Shown one piece after another: positions 17,839-26,789 of a DNA stretch of 64,000 bases (positions within the stretch are counted from its first letter, which is position 1; every line of letters begins with the position of its first letter). Both the position numbers and the translations under genes were made by a program. This DNA comes from Pseudomonas putida. Its GTDB lineage: Bacteria; Pseudomonadota; Gammaproteobacteria; Pseudomonadales; Pseudomonadaceae. The notes under the pieces were generated by a model. It had not been told where the DNA came from. It did no database searches and saw nothing but the letters and a program-made list of their open reading frames with translations. The stretch covers positions 310,001 through 374,000 of the forward strand of contig NZ_CP109603.1 of assembly GCF_025905425.1 (NCBI RefSeq), given 5' to 3'.

Positions 17839-18645
17839 CTAGCGCAACAGGCTCCGCGCTTCCAGCAGCTCTTCCACTTCCAGTTCGGTCCCGAACGGCA
17901 GCCCCAGGTGCCGATACGCCGGCAGTGCCGCCAGCGGCCGGTTGCGCCCTCGCTGGCTGATGCAGCGGGCGATCTGCACGACGTCGATGTAGTCGACTTT
18001 GTCGGTCTGCCGGTCAAGGTCCTGAACCTGGCTCGGCAGGTTGACCAGTTGCTCGGGAAACTCCCATGCCTTGAGGATCTTGTCGCCCAGCGCCGGCTGG
18101 ATCTGCTCGATCACGTAATGCAGGCAGACCGGGTCGGAAAGCAGCTCGTTGTGTTCTTCGGCGTAGATCAGCACCGGTAGCGCCCCGATCTGGTTGACCA
18201 GCCCACCCAGGGTGGCCTGGTCCGGTTTCAGGTCAGTATAACGGCGGCAGATTTCATAGCTGATGCCTGCCACTTCAAGGCTGTTCGCCCAAACATCACG
18301 CAGTTTCTGTTCAACGGCCGGTGCACGCGCATGGAAGATCTGTTCGATCACCAGGCCGATGGCCAGGTTGCTGCTGTAGTTGATACCCAGCCGGGTGATC
18401 GCGGTGTGCAGGTCGGTAACTTCTACTGCGGCACGCAGCAGTGGGCTGTTGACCACCTTGATCAGGCGCGCCGAGAGGGCCGCGTCGCGACCAATCACCT
18501 TGCTCAGGGCCGACACGCTGATCTCGCTATCCTCAGCGGCCTCGCGGATGCTCAAGGCAACCTCGGGGAGGGTCGGCAGGACCAGGTCATCCTTTTCGAT
18601 GGCATCGAGCAACTGTGCTTGAACCATCTCGGCCAGCTTGTTCAT
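17839..18645 (-). CDS. HDOD-domain protein
   Basis: A protein of 268 residues almost entirely made of an HDOD domain (LPTLPEVALSIREAAEDSEI; ALSARLIKVVNSPLLRAAVEV; TLGGLVNQIGALPVLIYAEEH). HDOD proteins are HD-related but lack the catalytic metal ligands and act in signalling, often alongside c-di-GMP or chemotaxis proteins. No output domain is attached. It is transcribed alone, downstream of ygfZ with a 55-base gap. The signalling partner is unknown. Confidence 0.88.
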   Translation of the reverse strand: MNKLAEMVQAQLLDAIEKDDLVLPTLPEVALSIREAAEDSEISVSALSKVIGRDAALSARLIKVVNSPLLRAAVEVTDLHTAITRLGINYSSNLAIGLVIEQIFHARAPAVEQKLRDVWANSLEVAGISYEICRRYTDLKPDQATLGGLVNQIGALPVLIYAEEHNELLSDPVCLHYVIEQIQPALGDKILKAWEFPEQLVNLPSQVQDLDRQTDKVDYIDVVQIARCISQRGRNRPLAALPAYRHLGLPFGTELEVEELLEARSLLR

Positions 18646-18700
18646 GGACTTCTCTACCGCAGTGGTGGTGCGGCCCCGTCACGCGGACGGGGCAGGCTGG

Positions 18701-19642
18701 TCAGCGCTGGATTTCCCGGTCGCGGTCCAGTTCGTAGGGCAGGCTCAGCACGTGCAGGCGTGGCCCTTCGAGGCTGCCCAGGTGCAGGTTGTCATCGTTT
18801 ACCGCATCGGCGCTAAGCACCGCGAGCAATTCGCAGCCAGTACCGGTACTGGCTGCGATCACTACTTCACCGACCGACGAGCCATGGGTGGGCGAGAAAA
18901 TCTCGGCACCGGGCGCCGGGATATCCTGCTGATCGAGCGCCAGGCGGTACTGGCGGCGCTTGAGCTTGCCCAGGTACTGCATGCGGGCGACGATCTCCTG
19001 GCCGGTGTAGCAGCCCTTCTTGAAACTGACGCCGTCGACGGCCTGCAGGTTGATCATCTGCGGGATGAACAGCTCGCGGGTAGTGCCCGTGACCTGGCCG
19101 ATGCCCGCCCGAATCTGGCCCAGCAGCCAGTCGTTGAGGCGGCCTTCAGGCAAGGTGGCGGCCAGCGTGGAGCGCACAGTGGAGGCCTGCTCGGCGGGTA
19201 CCCACAGTTCAACCCGGCCCGCCGACACGGCAATGGCGATCAGGCCCTCGTGGCGCACGGTGGCCCCTGCTTCGGTGGGCGGTGTCAAACCCAGCGCTTG
19301 CAGCGCCGCATCGCCGTCCTGCAGGCCAAAGCGGGCCCAGGCAGCGCTCTCGTCGCTGAGGGTGGCCTTGGAAAACACGGCGTACTTCTTCAGGTCGGCC
19401 AACTGCGCATCGAGCAGCTCGCTGGCCATGGCCAGCAGGTAGCCGTTGCCTTCCGGCACGATGCGGAAGCTCGACTGCATGCGCCCTTTGACCATGCAGC
19501 GGGCACCGAGGCTGGCATGTTCCTGGCTGAGGTAGTTGATGTTGCAGGTCAGCTGGCCCTGCAGGAATTTGCCTGCATCGGAGCCGCGGACAGCGAGGAT
19601 GCCCTCGTGGGACAAGGGGCTGAAGAAAGCGGAATCGGCCAT
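18701..19642 (-). CDS. ygfZ: Folate-binding protein YgfZ (Fe-S cluster maintenance)
   Basis: A protein of 313 residues related to the aminomethyltransferase GcvT. The diagnostic YgfZ motif KGCYTGQEIVARMQYLGKLKRR, with its functional cysteine, is present near residues 215-235. YgfZ helps repair or assemble certain iron-sulfur enzymes in a folate-dependent way. It is divergent from sdhE/ygfX, the same association seen in E. coli. Confidence 0.93.
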   Translation of the reverse strand: MADSAFFSPLSHEGILAVRGSDAGKFLQGQLTCNINYLSQEHASLGARCMVKGRMQSSFRIVPEGNGYLLAMASELLDAQLADLKKYAVFSKATLSDESAAWARFGLQDGDAALQALGLTPPTEAGATVRHEGLIAIAVSAGRVELWVPAEQASTVRSTLAATLPEGRLNDWLLGQIRAGIGQVTGTTRELFIPQMINLQAVDGVSFKKGCYTGQEIVARMQYLGKLKRRQYRLALDQQDIPAPGAEIFSPTHGSSVGEVVIAASTGTGCELLAVLSADAVNDDNLHLGSLEGPRLHVLSLPYELDRDREIQR

Positions 19643-19776
19643 GGGTCATCGCGGTGGCTTAAAGACTGGCGGCCATCATAGAACGCCAGTAACAAAATAG
19701 GTAGGTGACTAGACCAACGCCCTGTGCCGCTTGGCTCGCCTGGCTGTATACTGGCGGGCCATTCGAGGAGGGCCCC

Positions 19777-20031
19777 ATGGTCGAACAAACTGAACTCAAC
19801 CGGCTTTTCTGGCACAGCCGTCGCGGCATGCTGGAACTGGACGTACTGCTGGTGCCTTTCACTCAGGAAGTCTATGCCACCCTCAACGAAGCTGACCGCG
19901 AACTCTATGTACGCCTGTTGAGCTGCGAGGATCAGGACATGTTCGGCTGGTTCATGGAGCGCACCGAGTCCGAAGACCCGGAGCTGCAGCGCATGGTCCG
20001 CATCATCCTGGACCGTGTCCAGCCCAAGTGA
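19777..20031 (+). CDS. sdhE: SdhE, succinate dehydrogenase FAD assembly factor
   Basis: A protein of 84 residues with the SdhE surface motif [11 protein letters not shown] (the family's RGxxE sequence) and the helix bundle ending [25 protein letters not shown]. It promotes covalent flavinylation of SdhA. The ATG at 19777 is preceded by GAGGAGG. The longer frame starting at 19705 adds a non-conserved 24-residue extension and is rejected. Confidence 0.95.
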   Translation: MVEQTELNRLFWHSRRGMLELDVLLVPFTQEVYATLNEADRELYVRLLSCEDQDMFGWFMERTESEDPELQRMVRIILDRVQPK

Positions 20032-20473
20032 GTGTTTCGAAAGCCGTTGGCAAGGCTCGCGCCTACTGCTGACGGCTTACCTGAGTTGCCAGGTGCTGGC
20101 GGTGTTCACCGTGTGGGTGAGCGCGCTGCCCTGGTGGCTGTCCGTGGCGGCCACTGCCGCGTCTTTTGCCCACGCCTGCTGGGTTATTCCCCGCCGTATT
20201 CTGCTTACGCATCGTCATGCCGTTACCGGGCTGCGCCGAGACCTGCTTGGCTGGCGGGTATTTAGCCGCGCCCAGGGTTGGCAGCCGGTGCGTTTGTGCC
20301 GCGACACGGTCGCGTTGCCAGGAATGGTGGTGCTGCGCTTTGTGCGGGAAGGGCGTTGGCTGGGGGAGGGGCAGTGTGTGGCGAAGGATGCCCTTGGGGC
20401 TGATGAGCACCGCCGGTTACGGGTGAGGCTGAAGTTCAGCCGGCGTAGGTGGGTTGAGGTATCTCGGACATAG
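20015..20473 (+). CDS. YgfX/CptA-family membrane protein
   Basis: A protein of 152 residues with two adjacent N-terminal membrane helices ([40 protein letters not shown]) and a basic cytosolic tail, the layout of YgfX. It starts at GTG 20015, overlapping sdhE by 17 bases, as the E. coli pair does. YgfX has been described as the toxin partner CptA, but that role is debated; its conserved link is with SdhE. Confidence 0.82.
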   Translation: MSSPSECFESRWQGSRLLLTAYLSCQVLAVFTVWVSALPWWLSVAATAASFAHACWVIPRRILLTHRHAVTGLRRDLLGWRVFSRAQGWQPVRLCRDTVALPGMVVLRFVREGRWLGEGQCVAKDALGADEHRRLRVRLKFSRRRWVEVSRT

Positions 20474-20490
20474 GTCAGGACAGAGTGGGC

Positions 20491-20577
20491 TTCTTCGCGG
20501 GCAAGCCCGCTCCCACCGATACCGCGCCCGGCTCGAGGCCTACGCAGTACCTGTGGGAGCGGGCTTGCCCGCGAAGG
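20491..20577. repeat. REP pair (BIME) between ygfX and nadB
   Basis: Inverted REP copies at 20491-20515 (ttcttcgcgggcaagcccgc) and 20551-20577 (ctgtgggagcgggcttgccc) fill the gap between two convergent genes. This location suggests a role in transcript ends or supercoil barriers. Confidence 0.9.
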
Positions 20578-20590
20578 GCGCGACGCCGAC

Positions 20591-22195
20591 TCAGAGCGGG
20601 CTGAGGATGGTGTCCTTGGCCTCGTCCAGCATCCCCGGGTAATCCAGAGTGTAATGCAGCCCACGGCTTTCCTTGCGCTGCATGGCCGAACGAATCATCA
20701 ACTCCGCCACCTGGGCCAGGTTGCGCAACTCGATCAGGTCGCGGCTGACCTTGTAGTTACTGTAGAACTCGTCGATCTCGTCGAGCAGCAGGCGGATGCG
20801 GTGTTCGGCGCGTTGCAGGCGCTTGCTGGTGCGCACGATGCCGACATAGTCCCACATGAAACGCCGCAGTTCGTCCCAGTTGTGCGCGATGATCACGTCC
20901 TCGTCCGAGTCGGTGACCTGGCTGGCATCCCAGCCGGGCAGGGCTTTGGGCATGCTGACCTGATCCAGGTGCGCCTCGATGTCGGCGGCCGCCGCGCGGC
21001 CATAAACGAAGCATTCGAGCAGTGAGTTGCTGGCCATCCGGTTGGCGCCATGCAGGCCGGTGAAGCTGGTCTCGCCGATGGCGTACAACCCCGGCACGTC
21101 GGTGTGGCCACGGTCGTCTACCACCACCCCACCGCAGGTGTAGTGGGCTGCTGGCACCACAGGGATCGGCTGGCGGGTGATGTCGATGCCGAAGGCCAGG
21201 CAGCGTTCGTACACGGTGGGGAAGTGGCCCTTGATGAACTCGGCCGGCTTATGCGTGATGTCCAGGTACACGCAGTCCACGCCCAGGCGTTTCATCTCGT
21301 GGTCGATGGCGCGGGCCACGATATCGCGGGGCGCCAGCTCTTCACGCGGGTCGAAGCGTGGCATGAACCGCTCGCCGTTGGGCAGGCGCAGCAGAGCGCC
21401 TTCGCCACGCAGGGCTTCAGTCACCAGGAAACTCTTGGCCTGAGGGTGGTACAGGCAGGTCGGGTGGAACTGGTTGAACTCAAGGTTGGCCACCCGGCAG
21501 CCGGCCCGCCAGGCCATGGCGATACCGTCGCCGCAGGCACCGTCCGGGTTGCTGGTGTACAGGTAGACCTTGGCCGCGCCACCGGTGGCCAGTACGGTGA
21601 AACGCGCACCGAAGGTGTCCACTTCGCCGCTATTGCGGTTCAGCACGTAGGCGCCCAGGCAGCGCTCGCCAGGCAGGCCCAGGCGGCGTTCGGTGATCAG
21701 GTCGACCGCCACCCGCTGCTCCAGCAACTGAATGTTGGGGCGTAGACGGGCCTGGGCCAGCAAGGTGGTGAAGATCGCCGCGCCGGTGGCGTCGGCGGCA
21801 TGGATGATGCGCCGGTGGCTGTGGCCACCTTCGCGGGTCAGGTGGAACTCGAAGCCGCCATCGTCGTCGCTATGCTGCTCATCCCGGGTAAAGGGCACGC
21901 CTTGCTCGATCAACCACTGGATGGCTTCGCGGCTATGCTCGACGGTAAAGCGCACGGCATCTTCATGGCACAGGCCGCCGCCGGCATTGAGGGTGTCCTC
22001 GACATGCGACTGCACGGTATCGGTGTCATCCAGCACCGCGGCGACACCACCTTGGGCCCAGAACGTCGAGCCATTGGCCAGGTCGCCTTTGCTGAGCACC
22101 GCGACACGCAGGTGGCTGGGGAGGTTCAGTGCCAGGCTGAGACCGGCGGCACCGCTGCCGATCACCAGGACATCATGTTGGAATTGTTGGCTCAT
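20591..22195 (-). CDS. nadB: L-aspartate oxidase
   Basis: A protein of 534 residues. The N-terminal FAD-binding fold is [18 protein letters not shown]. The succinate-dehydrogenase-type catalytic region includes [10 protein letters not shown] and the arginine-containing [25 protein letters not shown] helical C-terminal domain follows ([13 protein letters not shown]). It oxidises L-aspartate to iminoaspartate for NAD synthesis, handing the product to NadA (not in the window). It is divergent from algU, the usual pseudomonad arrangement. Confidence 0.97.
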   Translation of the reverse strand: MSQQFQHDVLVIGSGAAGLSLALNLPSHLRVAVLSKGDLANGSTFWAQGGVAAVLDDTDTVQSHVEDTLNAGGGLCHEDAVRFTVEHSREAIQWLIEQGVPFTRDEQHSDDDGGFEFHLTREGGHSHRRIIHAADATGAAIFTTLLAQARLRPNIQLLEQRVAVDLITERRLGLPGERCLGAYVLNRNSGEVDTFGARFTVLATGGAAKVYLYTSNPDGACGDGIAMAWRAGCRVANLEFNQFHPTCLYHPQAKSFLVTEALRGEGALLRLPNGERFMPRFDPREELAPRDIVARAIDHEMKRLGVDCVYLDITHKPAEFIKGHFPTVYERCLAFGIDITRQPIPVVPAAHYTCGGVVVDDRGHTDVPGLYAIGETSFTGLHGANRMASNSLLECFVYGRAAAADIEAHLDQVSMPKALPGWDASQVTDSDEDVIIAHNWDELRRFMWDYVGIVRTSKRLQRAEHRIRLLLDEIDEFYSNYKVSRDLIELRNLAQVAELMIRSAMQRKESRGLHYTLDYPGMLDEAKDTILSPL

Positions 22196-22349
22196 GTCGG
22201 GACACTAGTAATCTTCGGAAGGGGCACGGCACAATAGTCACGCGCCGATGGCATTGTGAAACTATCGTCAAACCAGGCCGGGTTGCCTTTATAGCAGCCC
22301 CGGGTGGCCCATTTCCATGCCACTTGCCAGGTTGCGGTAACCTTTGTGG

Positions 22350-22377
22350 GAACTTTCCGATATCGACGGAAATCCTA
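22350..22377 (+). promoter_or_regulatory. AlgU-type promoter, distal
   Basis: GAACTT, 17 bases, TCCTA fits the extracytoplasmic sigma-E/AlgU consensus (GAACTT-N16/17-TCtgA). It lies about 250 bases upstream of algU in the 434-base nadB-algU gap and points toward algU, as expected for autoregulation. Confidence 0.65.
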
Positions 22378-22543
22378 TGAAGGCTGCCCGCACGCCACAA
22401 ATGTCGCGGCGACGTACGGCGGCAGCTCTATTCGGGCTGACTCCTGCGTATTCGAAACCTGATTATCGACGCAGCCGGCCGTGACCGCGCCGCGTCTTCC
22501 GTGCGAGCCGACCAAGGGCTGCAGGAAACTTGCTTGGAGGGGA

Positions 22544-22570
22544 GAACTTTTGCGCAAAGCCCGAGTCTAT
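22544..22570 (+). promoter_or_regulatory. AlgU-type promoter, proximal
   Basis: GAACTT, 16 bases, TCTAT is a second AlgU-like element, about 60 bases upstream of the algU ATG. In P. aeruginosa, algU is also transcribed from more than one AlgU-dependent promoter. The remaining sequence between the two sites has no gene. Confidence 0.65.
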
Positions 22571-22629
22571 GTTTGCAAGCCTGAACGATGGCTGTTGCAA
22601 CGCTCCTTCGAGTTCACTGAGGAGTGTTC

Positions 22630-23211
22630 ATGCTAACCCAGGAAGAGGATCAGCAGCTTGTCGAGCGCGTTCAGCGCGGCGACAGGCGAGCGTTCGATCT
22701 GTTGGTGCTGAAGTATCAGCACAAGATTCTCGGGTTGATCGTGCGGTTCGTTCACGATACCCACGAGGCCCAGGATGTGGCACAGGAAGCTTTTATCAAG
22801 GCCTACCGTGCGCTTGGCAATTTTCGCGGAGACAGTGCGTTTTATACCTGGCTGTACCGCATCGCCATCAACACGGCGAAGAACTACCTCGTGTCACGTG
22901 GCAGACGGCCACCAGACAGCGATGTGAGCTCCGAGGATGCGGAGTTTTATGACGGCGATCATGGTCTCAAGGATCTCGAGTCCCCAGAGCGCGCGTTGTT
23001 GCGGGATGAAATCGAAGGCACTGTCCATCGCACCATCCAGCAGCTGCCCGAAGACCTGCGCACGGCGTTGACCCTGCGCGAGTTCGACGGACTGAGTTAC
23101 GAAGACATTGCCAGTGTCATGCAATGTCCGGTGGGCACCGTGCGCTCTCGAATCTTCCGCGCTCGGGAGGCCATAGACAAAGCCCTGCAGCCGTTGTTGC
23201 AGGAAACCTGA
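22630..23211 (+). CDS. algU: RNA polymerase sigma factor AlgU/RpoE (envelope stress)
   Basis: A protein of 193 residues, nearly matching the remembered P. aeruginosa AlgU start (MLTQEEDQQLVERVQRGDRRAFDLL). Region 2 includes DAQDVAQEAFIKAYRALGNFRGDSAFYTWLYRIA-type sequence; region 4 includes LPEDLRTALTLREFDGLSYEDIA. It directs transcription of envelope-stress and, in some species, alginate genes. The ATG at 22630 is used; the GTG six bases earlier gives a non-family extension. First gene of the algU-mucA-mucB cluster. Confidence 0.98.
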   Translation: MLTQEEDQQLVERVQRGDRRAFDLLVLKYQHKILGLIVRFVHDTHEAQDVAQEAFIKAYRALGNFRGDSAFYTWLYRIAINTAKNYLVSRGRRPPDSDVSSEDAEFYDGDHGLKDLESPERALLRDEIEGTVHRTIQQLPEDLRTALTLREFDGLSYEDIASVMQCPVGTVRSRIFRAREAIDKALQPLLQET

Positions 23212-23242
23212 GACAGCGGCTACAGCCAAGAGAGGAACCGCC

Positions 23243-23839
23243 ATGAGTCGTGAAGCGTTGCAGGAATCGCTGTCCGCGGTAATGGATAACGAAGCGGACG
23301 AACTGGAATTACGTCGGGTACTGAGTGCCGTCGACGATGCCGAAACCCGTGCTACCTGGTCGCGTTACCAGGTCGCCCGCGCAGCGATGCACAAGGAACT
23401 GCTGCTGCCTAACCTCGATATCGCCTCGGCGGTCTCTGCAGCATTGGCCGACGAAGCGGTACCGGCCAAGGTCAAGAAAGGCCCATGGCGCAGCATTGGC
23501 CGCCTGGCGGTTGCCGCCTCGGTGACGGTCGCGGTGCTGGCGGGTGTACGCATGTACAACCAGGATGAGATCACCGGTGCCGAGCTGGCTTCCCAGCAAC
23601 CTGCGCAGCAGGGGCTGAGCGTGCCACAAACTCAGGGCCCGGCTGTATTGGCAGGCTATAGTGAGAGCAGTGAGCAACCGACCGGGCCGATGGCCAACGG
23701 CGTGCTGCAGAACCAGGCCGGCTGGGATCAGCGTCTGCCAGGGTATCTGCGCCAGCATGCCCAGGAATCTGCGCTCAAGGGCAGTGAAACCGCTCTGCCT
23801 TACGCCCGCGCCGTCAGCCTGGATAACCCCGCTAAGTAA
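23243..23839 (+). CDS. mucA: Anti-sigma factor MucA (RseA)
   Basis: A protein of 198 residues. The N-terminal cytosolic RseA domain (EALQESLSAVMDNEADELELRRVL) binds AlgU; a single membrane helix (SIGRLAVAASVTVAVLAGVRMY) is near residues 78-100. The periplasmic tail ends LPYARAVSLDNPAK. The reading frame is intact, so AlgU should be restrained here, unlike the mucA-truncated mucoid strains known in P. aeruginosa. It lies 31 bases after algU. Confidence 0.96.
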   Translation: MSREALQESLSAVMDNEADELELRRVLSAVDDAETRATWSRYQVARAAMHKELLLPNLDIASAVSAALADEAVPAKVKKGPWRSIGRLAVAASVTVAVLAGVRMYNQDEITGAELASQQPAQQGLSVPQTQGPAVLAGYSESSEQPTGPMANGVLQNQAGWDQRLPGYLRQHAQESALKGSETALPYARAVSLDNPAK

Positions 23840-23847
23840 GGAGGATC

Positions 23848-24813
23848 ATGCGCGCGCTACCTCTCCTGTCGCTGCTCATAGGCAGCTGCATGACGGTGCC
23901 AGCGTTGGCGGCCAACTCTTCGCCCGAGGCAAATGAGTGGCTGAACAAGCTGGCACAGGCCGAGCAAGAGCAGAGCTACCAAGGCTCTTTCGTCTACGAA
24001 CGCAACGGCAGCTTTTCTTCCCACGAGATCTGGCACAAGGTTGAGGACGGCAAGGTCAACGAGCGGCTTTTGCAGCTCGACGGCGCCGCCCAGGAAATCG
24101 TGCGCGTGGACGGCAAAGTGGCGTGCGTCAGTGGTGCCTTGGTAGGCGGCGTGACGCCGCCGCCCGATGCTGCGCCGCGTGTGCTCGATCCCCTCAAGTT
24201 GATGGGCTGGTACGATCTGCGCGTCAGGGGCAAGTCACGTGTCGCCGGGCGCGATGCGGTGATTGTCACCCTCACTCCGCGCGACCAGCACCGTTACGCT
24301 TTCGAATTGCATCTGGACCGCCGAACCGGCTTGCCTCTGCGCTCGTTCATGCTCAACGACAAGGGGCAATTGCTCGAGCGTTTCCAGATGATCCGTCTCG
24401 ATACCGATAACCTGCCTACCGACCAGGACTTGCAAGCCAGTGCTGCCTGCAAACCGGTGCAGCATGGCGCGCCCACCTCTCAGGCAGCCGTCGCTGGCTG
24501 GCACTCGGACTGGCTGCCACCGGGTTTCGAACTGGTCAACAGCTCGGTGCGCCGCGACCCGGCCCGCAACAGTACGGTCAGCAGCCTGATGTATGACGAT
24601 GGCCTGGCCCGCGTTTCGGTGTTCGTCGAACCGGTCAACGACAACTCAGGCATCGACACGCGCGTGCAACTGGGGCCGACCGTGGCGGTATCGCGCCGTC
24701 TGAATACACCTAAAGGCAAGGTGTTGGTCACTGTGGTAGGTGAAATACCCTTGGGTACCGCCGAGCGCATCGCGCTTTCGATGCGGGCCCAGGATGCCCA
24801 GGCGCGGCAATGA
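23848..24813 (+). CDS. mucB: Periplasmic regulator MucB (RseB)
   Basis: A protein of 321 residues with a signal peptide (LLIGSCMTVPALAA) and the two-lobed MucB/RseB fold (YQGSFVYERNGSFSSHEIWHK; SDWLPPGFELVNSS). It shields MucA from proteolysis and responds to lipid or LPS signals. It is separated from mucA by 8 bases and preceded by AAGGAGG, so coupled. Confidence 0.95.
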   Translation: MRALPLLSLLIGSCMTVPALAANSSPEANEWLNKLAQAEQEQSYQGSFVYERNGSFSSHEIWHKVEDGKVNERLLQLDGAAQEIVRVDGKVACVSGALVGGVTPPPDAAPRVLDPLKLMGWYDLRVRGKSRVAGRDAVIVTLTPRDQHRYAFELHLDRRTGLPLRSFMLNDKGQLLERFQMIRLDTDNLPTDQDLQASAACKPVQHGAPTSQAAVAGWHSDWLPPGFELVNSSVRRDPARNSTVSSLMYDDGLARVSVFVEPVNDNSGIDTRVQLGPTVAVSRRLNTPKGKVLVTVVGEIPLGTAERIALSMRAQDAQARQ

Positions 24814-24882
24814 TGGCGTGCTTTTCCAGGAGGTTTGCGGCGTGAGAGACGTGCTTCTGAAATGAAATTAAAGCATTGTCAT

Positions 24883-24911
24883 TTGCAATCTTTCGGTAAA
24901 TTTTCTATAGG
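24883..24911 (+). promoter_or_regulatory. Candidate sigma-70 promoter for mucD
   Basis: TTGCAA, 17 bases, TATAGG lies in the 175-base gap where mucC would be in P. aeruginosa. A stem-loop (CAGGCT-tcttgg-AGCCTG, 24913-24930) follows at once and would sit at the start of the transcript or act as a weak terminator. An independent mucD promoter is known in P. aeruginosa; the present call is from sequence only. Confidence 0.45.
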
Positions 24912-24988
24912 TCAGGCTTCTTGGAGCCTGGCCTTTCCTGCTTGTGCAGGGGCCTTACGCTAACCACGCTCGTTGTGACGGGAGCCGT

Positions 24989-26422
24989 ATGTCAATACCA
25001 CGCTTGAAATCCTACCTATCGATGTTCGCCGCCGTGCTGATGCTCGGCCAGGTGCTCAGCGCCCAGGCCGAGGAAGCCCTGCCGGACTTCACCACGTTGG
25101 TCGAGCAAGCCTCGCCAGCGGTGGTCAACATCAGTACCAAGCAGAAGCTGCCGGACCGCCGCGTTGCCGCCGGGCAGATGCCGGACCTCGAAGGCCTGCC
25201 GCCGATGTTCCGCGAGTTCTTCGAGCGCAACATGCCGCAGCAGCCCCGCTCGCCGCGTGGTGATCGCCAGCGTGAGGCCCAGTCGCTGGGCTCGGGCTTT
25301 ATCATTTCCAGCGATGGCTACGTGCTGACCAACAACCATGTGGTGGCTGACGCTGACGAGATCATCGTCCGCCTGTCGGACCGCAGCGAGCTGCAGGCCA
25401 AGCTGGTCGGCACCGACTCGCGCACCGACGTGGCGCTGCTCAAGGTCGAGGGCAAGAACCTGCCGACCGTCAAACTGGGCGACTCCGAAAAACTCAAGGT
25501 AGGTGAGTGGGTACTGGCTATCGGTTCGCCGTTCGGCTTCGATCACTCGGTGACCAAAGGTATCGTCAGCGCGAAGGGGCGGACCCTGCCGAACGATACC
25601 TACGTACCGTTCATCCAGACCGACGTAGCCATCAACCCAGGTAACTCCGGTGGCCCGCTGTTCAACATGAAGGGCGAGGTGGTGGGTATCAACTCGCAGA
25701 TCTTCACCCGCTCCGGCGGTTTCATGGGCCTTTCGTTCGCGATCCCGATCGATGTGGCGATCGATGTGTCCAACCAGCTGAAAAAAGACGGCAAGGTCAG
25801 CCGTGGCTGGCTGGGCGTGGTGATTCAGGAGGTCAACAAGGACCTGGCTGAGTCCTTCGGCCTGGACAAGCCAGCCGGTGCCTTGGTAGCCCAGGTGCTG
25901 GAAGACGGCCCGGCCGCCAAGGGTGGCCTGCAGGTGGGTGATGTGATCCTGAGCATGAACGGCCAGCCGATCGTCATGTCGGCCGATCTGCCGCACTTGG
26001 TTGGCAGCCTCAAGGATGGCGACAAAGCCAGACTCGAGATCATCCGCAACGGCAAGCGCCAGAACCTGGACGTCAGCGTCGGCGCATTGCCGGACGATGA
26101 CGCCGAGATTGGTACCGGTGCCGACGGCAGTGCCGAGCGCAGCAGCAATCGTCTGGGCGTTTCCGTCGCTGACCTGAGCGCCGAGCAGAAGAAAGCCCTG
26201 GAACTCAAAGGCGGCGTGGTGATCAAGGAAGTCCAGGATGGCCCGGCCGCGTTGATCGGCCTGCGCCCAGGTGACGTTATCAGCCACCTGAACAACCAGG
26301 CGATCGGCTCGGCCAAGGAATTCACCGAAATTGCCAAGGACCTGCCGAAGAATCGCTCGGTGTCGATGCGCGTGCTGCGTCAAGGGCGTGCGAGCTTCAT
26401 TACCTTCAAGCTGGCTGAATAA
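24989..26422 (+). CDS. mucD: Periplasmic serine protease MucD (DegP/HtrA family)
   Basis: A protein of 477 residues with a signal peptide ending near VLSAQA. The catalytic triad is His in LTNNHVVADAD, Asp in DSRTDVALLKV and Ser in NPGNSGGPLFN. Two PDZ domains follow (about 280-370 and 390-470). It degrades misfolded envelope proteins and dampens AlgU activation. mucC is missing upstream. A strong terminator follows. Confidence 0.96.
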   Translation: MSIPRLKSYLSMFAAVLMLGQVLSAQAEEALPDFTTLVEQASPAVVNISTKQKLPDRRVAAGQMPDLEGLPPMFREFFERNMPQQPRSPRGDRQREAQSLGSGFIISSDGYVLTNNHVVADADEIIVRLSDRSELQAKLVGTDSRTDVALLKVEGKNLPTVKLGDSEKLKVGEWVLAIGSPFGFDHSVTKGIVSAKGRTLPNDTYVPFIQTDVAINPGNSGGPLFNMKGEVVGINSQIFTRSGGFMGLSFAIPIDVAIDVSNQLKKDGKVSRGWLGVVIQEVNKDLAESFGLDKPAGALVAQVLEDGPAAKGGLQVGDVILSMNGQPIVMSADLPHLVGSLKDGDKARLEIIRNGKRQNLDVSVGALPDDDAEIGTGADGSAERSSNRLGVSVADLSAEQKKALELKGGVVIKEVQDGPAALIGLRPGDVISHLNNQAIGSAKEFTEIAKDLPKNRSVSMRVLRQGRASFITFKLAE

Positions 26423-26439
26423 GCGGTTTTTTCGGTAGG

Positions 26440-26466
26440 AAAAAGGCAGCTTCGGCTGCCTTTTTC
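26440..26466 (+). terminator. Rho-independent terminator after mucD
   Basis: The stem AAAAAGGCAGC/GCTGCCTTTTT around a TTCG tetraloop, ending in a T run, lies 18 bases past the mucD stop. It closes the algU-mucD cluster. Confidence 0.92.
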
Positions 26467-26547
26467 GTGAGTATTCACAAATCAATCCCTGTCGCTCAGA
26501 TGTACCTTGTGTTGTCGTGGTCAATGATCGTGAACACGGCGCAGGCC

Positions 26548-26635
26548 CTGTGGGAGCGGGCTTGCCCGCGAAGCTGGCACTGCGCTGTATGGCACCGGCT
26601 GCGCCGGTGTTCGCGGGCAAGCCCGCTCCCACCGG
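26548..26635. repeat. REP pair (BIME) between mucD and lepA
   Basis: Inverted REP cores at 26548-26573 and 26611-26635 are separated by a spacer holding the hairpin CACCGGC-tgc-GCCGGTG. The same spacer hairpin type occurs in the 13.1-kb BIME, so the two belong to one subfamily. Confidence 0.9.
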
Positions 26636-26678
26636 GATGGGCGTGCTCAGATAGTGAGCAGAATATTAGGAGGGCGTT

Positions 26679-26789
26679 ATGTACACCCCGATAGAGGAAT
26701 CTCCCATATCCCTGCTGCTTGAGGTACAATTCCCGGCTATTTTTCGGCGGGCGTCCCGGCTCGCAGCCTTTTCGAGTGTTGACCCGTGA
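26679..26789 (+). CDS. 36-codon upstream ORF overlapping the lepA start
   Basis: An ATG preceded by a perfect AGGAGG with a 5-base spacer opens a 36-codon frame (begins [10 protein letters not shown], ends AAFSSVDP). Its TGA overlaps the lepA GTG as GTGA (26786-26789). lepA itself has no good ribosome-binding site, so ribosomes finishing this frame would be well placed to start LepA. Two ATA codons, rare in Pseudomonas, lie early in it. A TACAAT at 26725-26730 could be a promoter -10 inside the frame, in which case the short frame would be skipped on some transcripts. Conservation of the peptide is untested. Confidence 0.45.
   Translation: MYTPIEESPISLLLEVQFPAIFRRASRLAAFSSVDP

Noticed and set aside
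25016..26632. A 538-codon frame on the - strand opposite mucD
   Set aside because: Antisense to mucD, with a start inside a REP element; no motif.
4842..26635. Regularly recurring palindromes as a CRISPR array
   Set aside because: The copies are kilobases apart, lie singly or in inverted pairs, and match REP elements; no spacers or cas genes.
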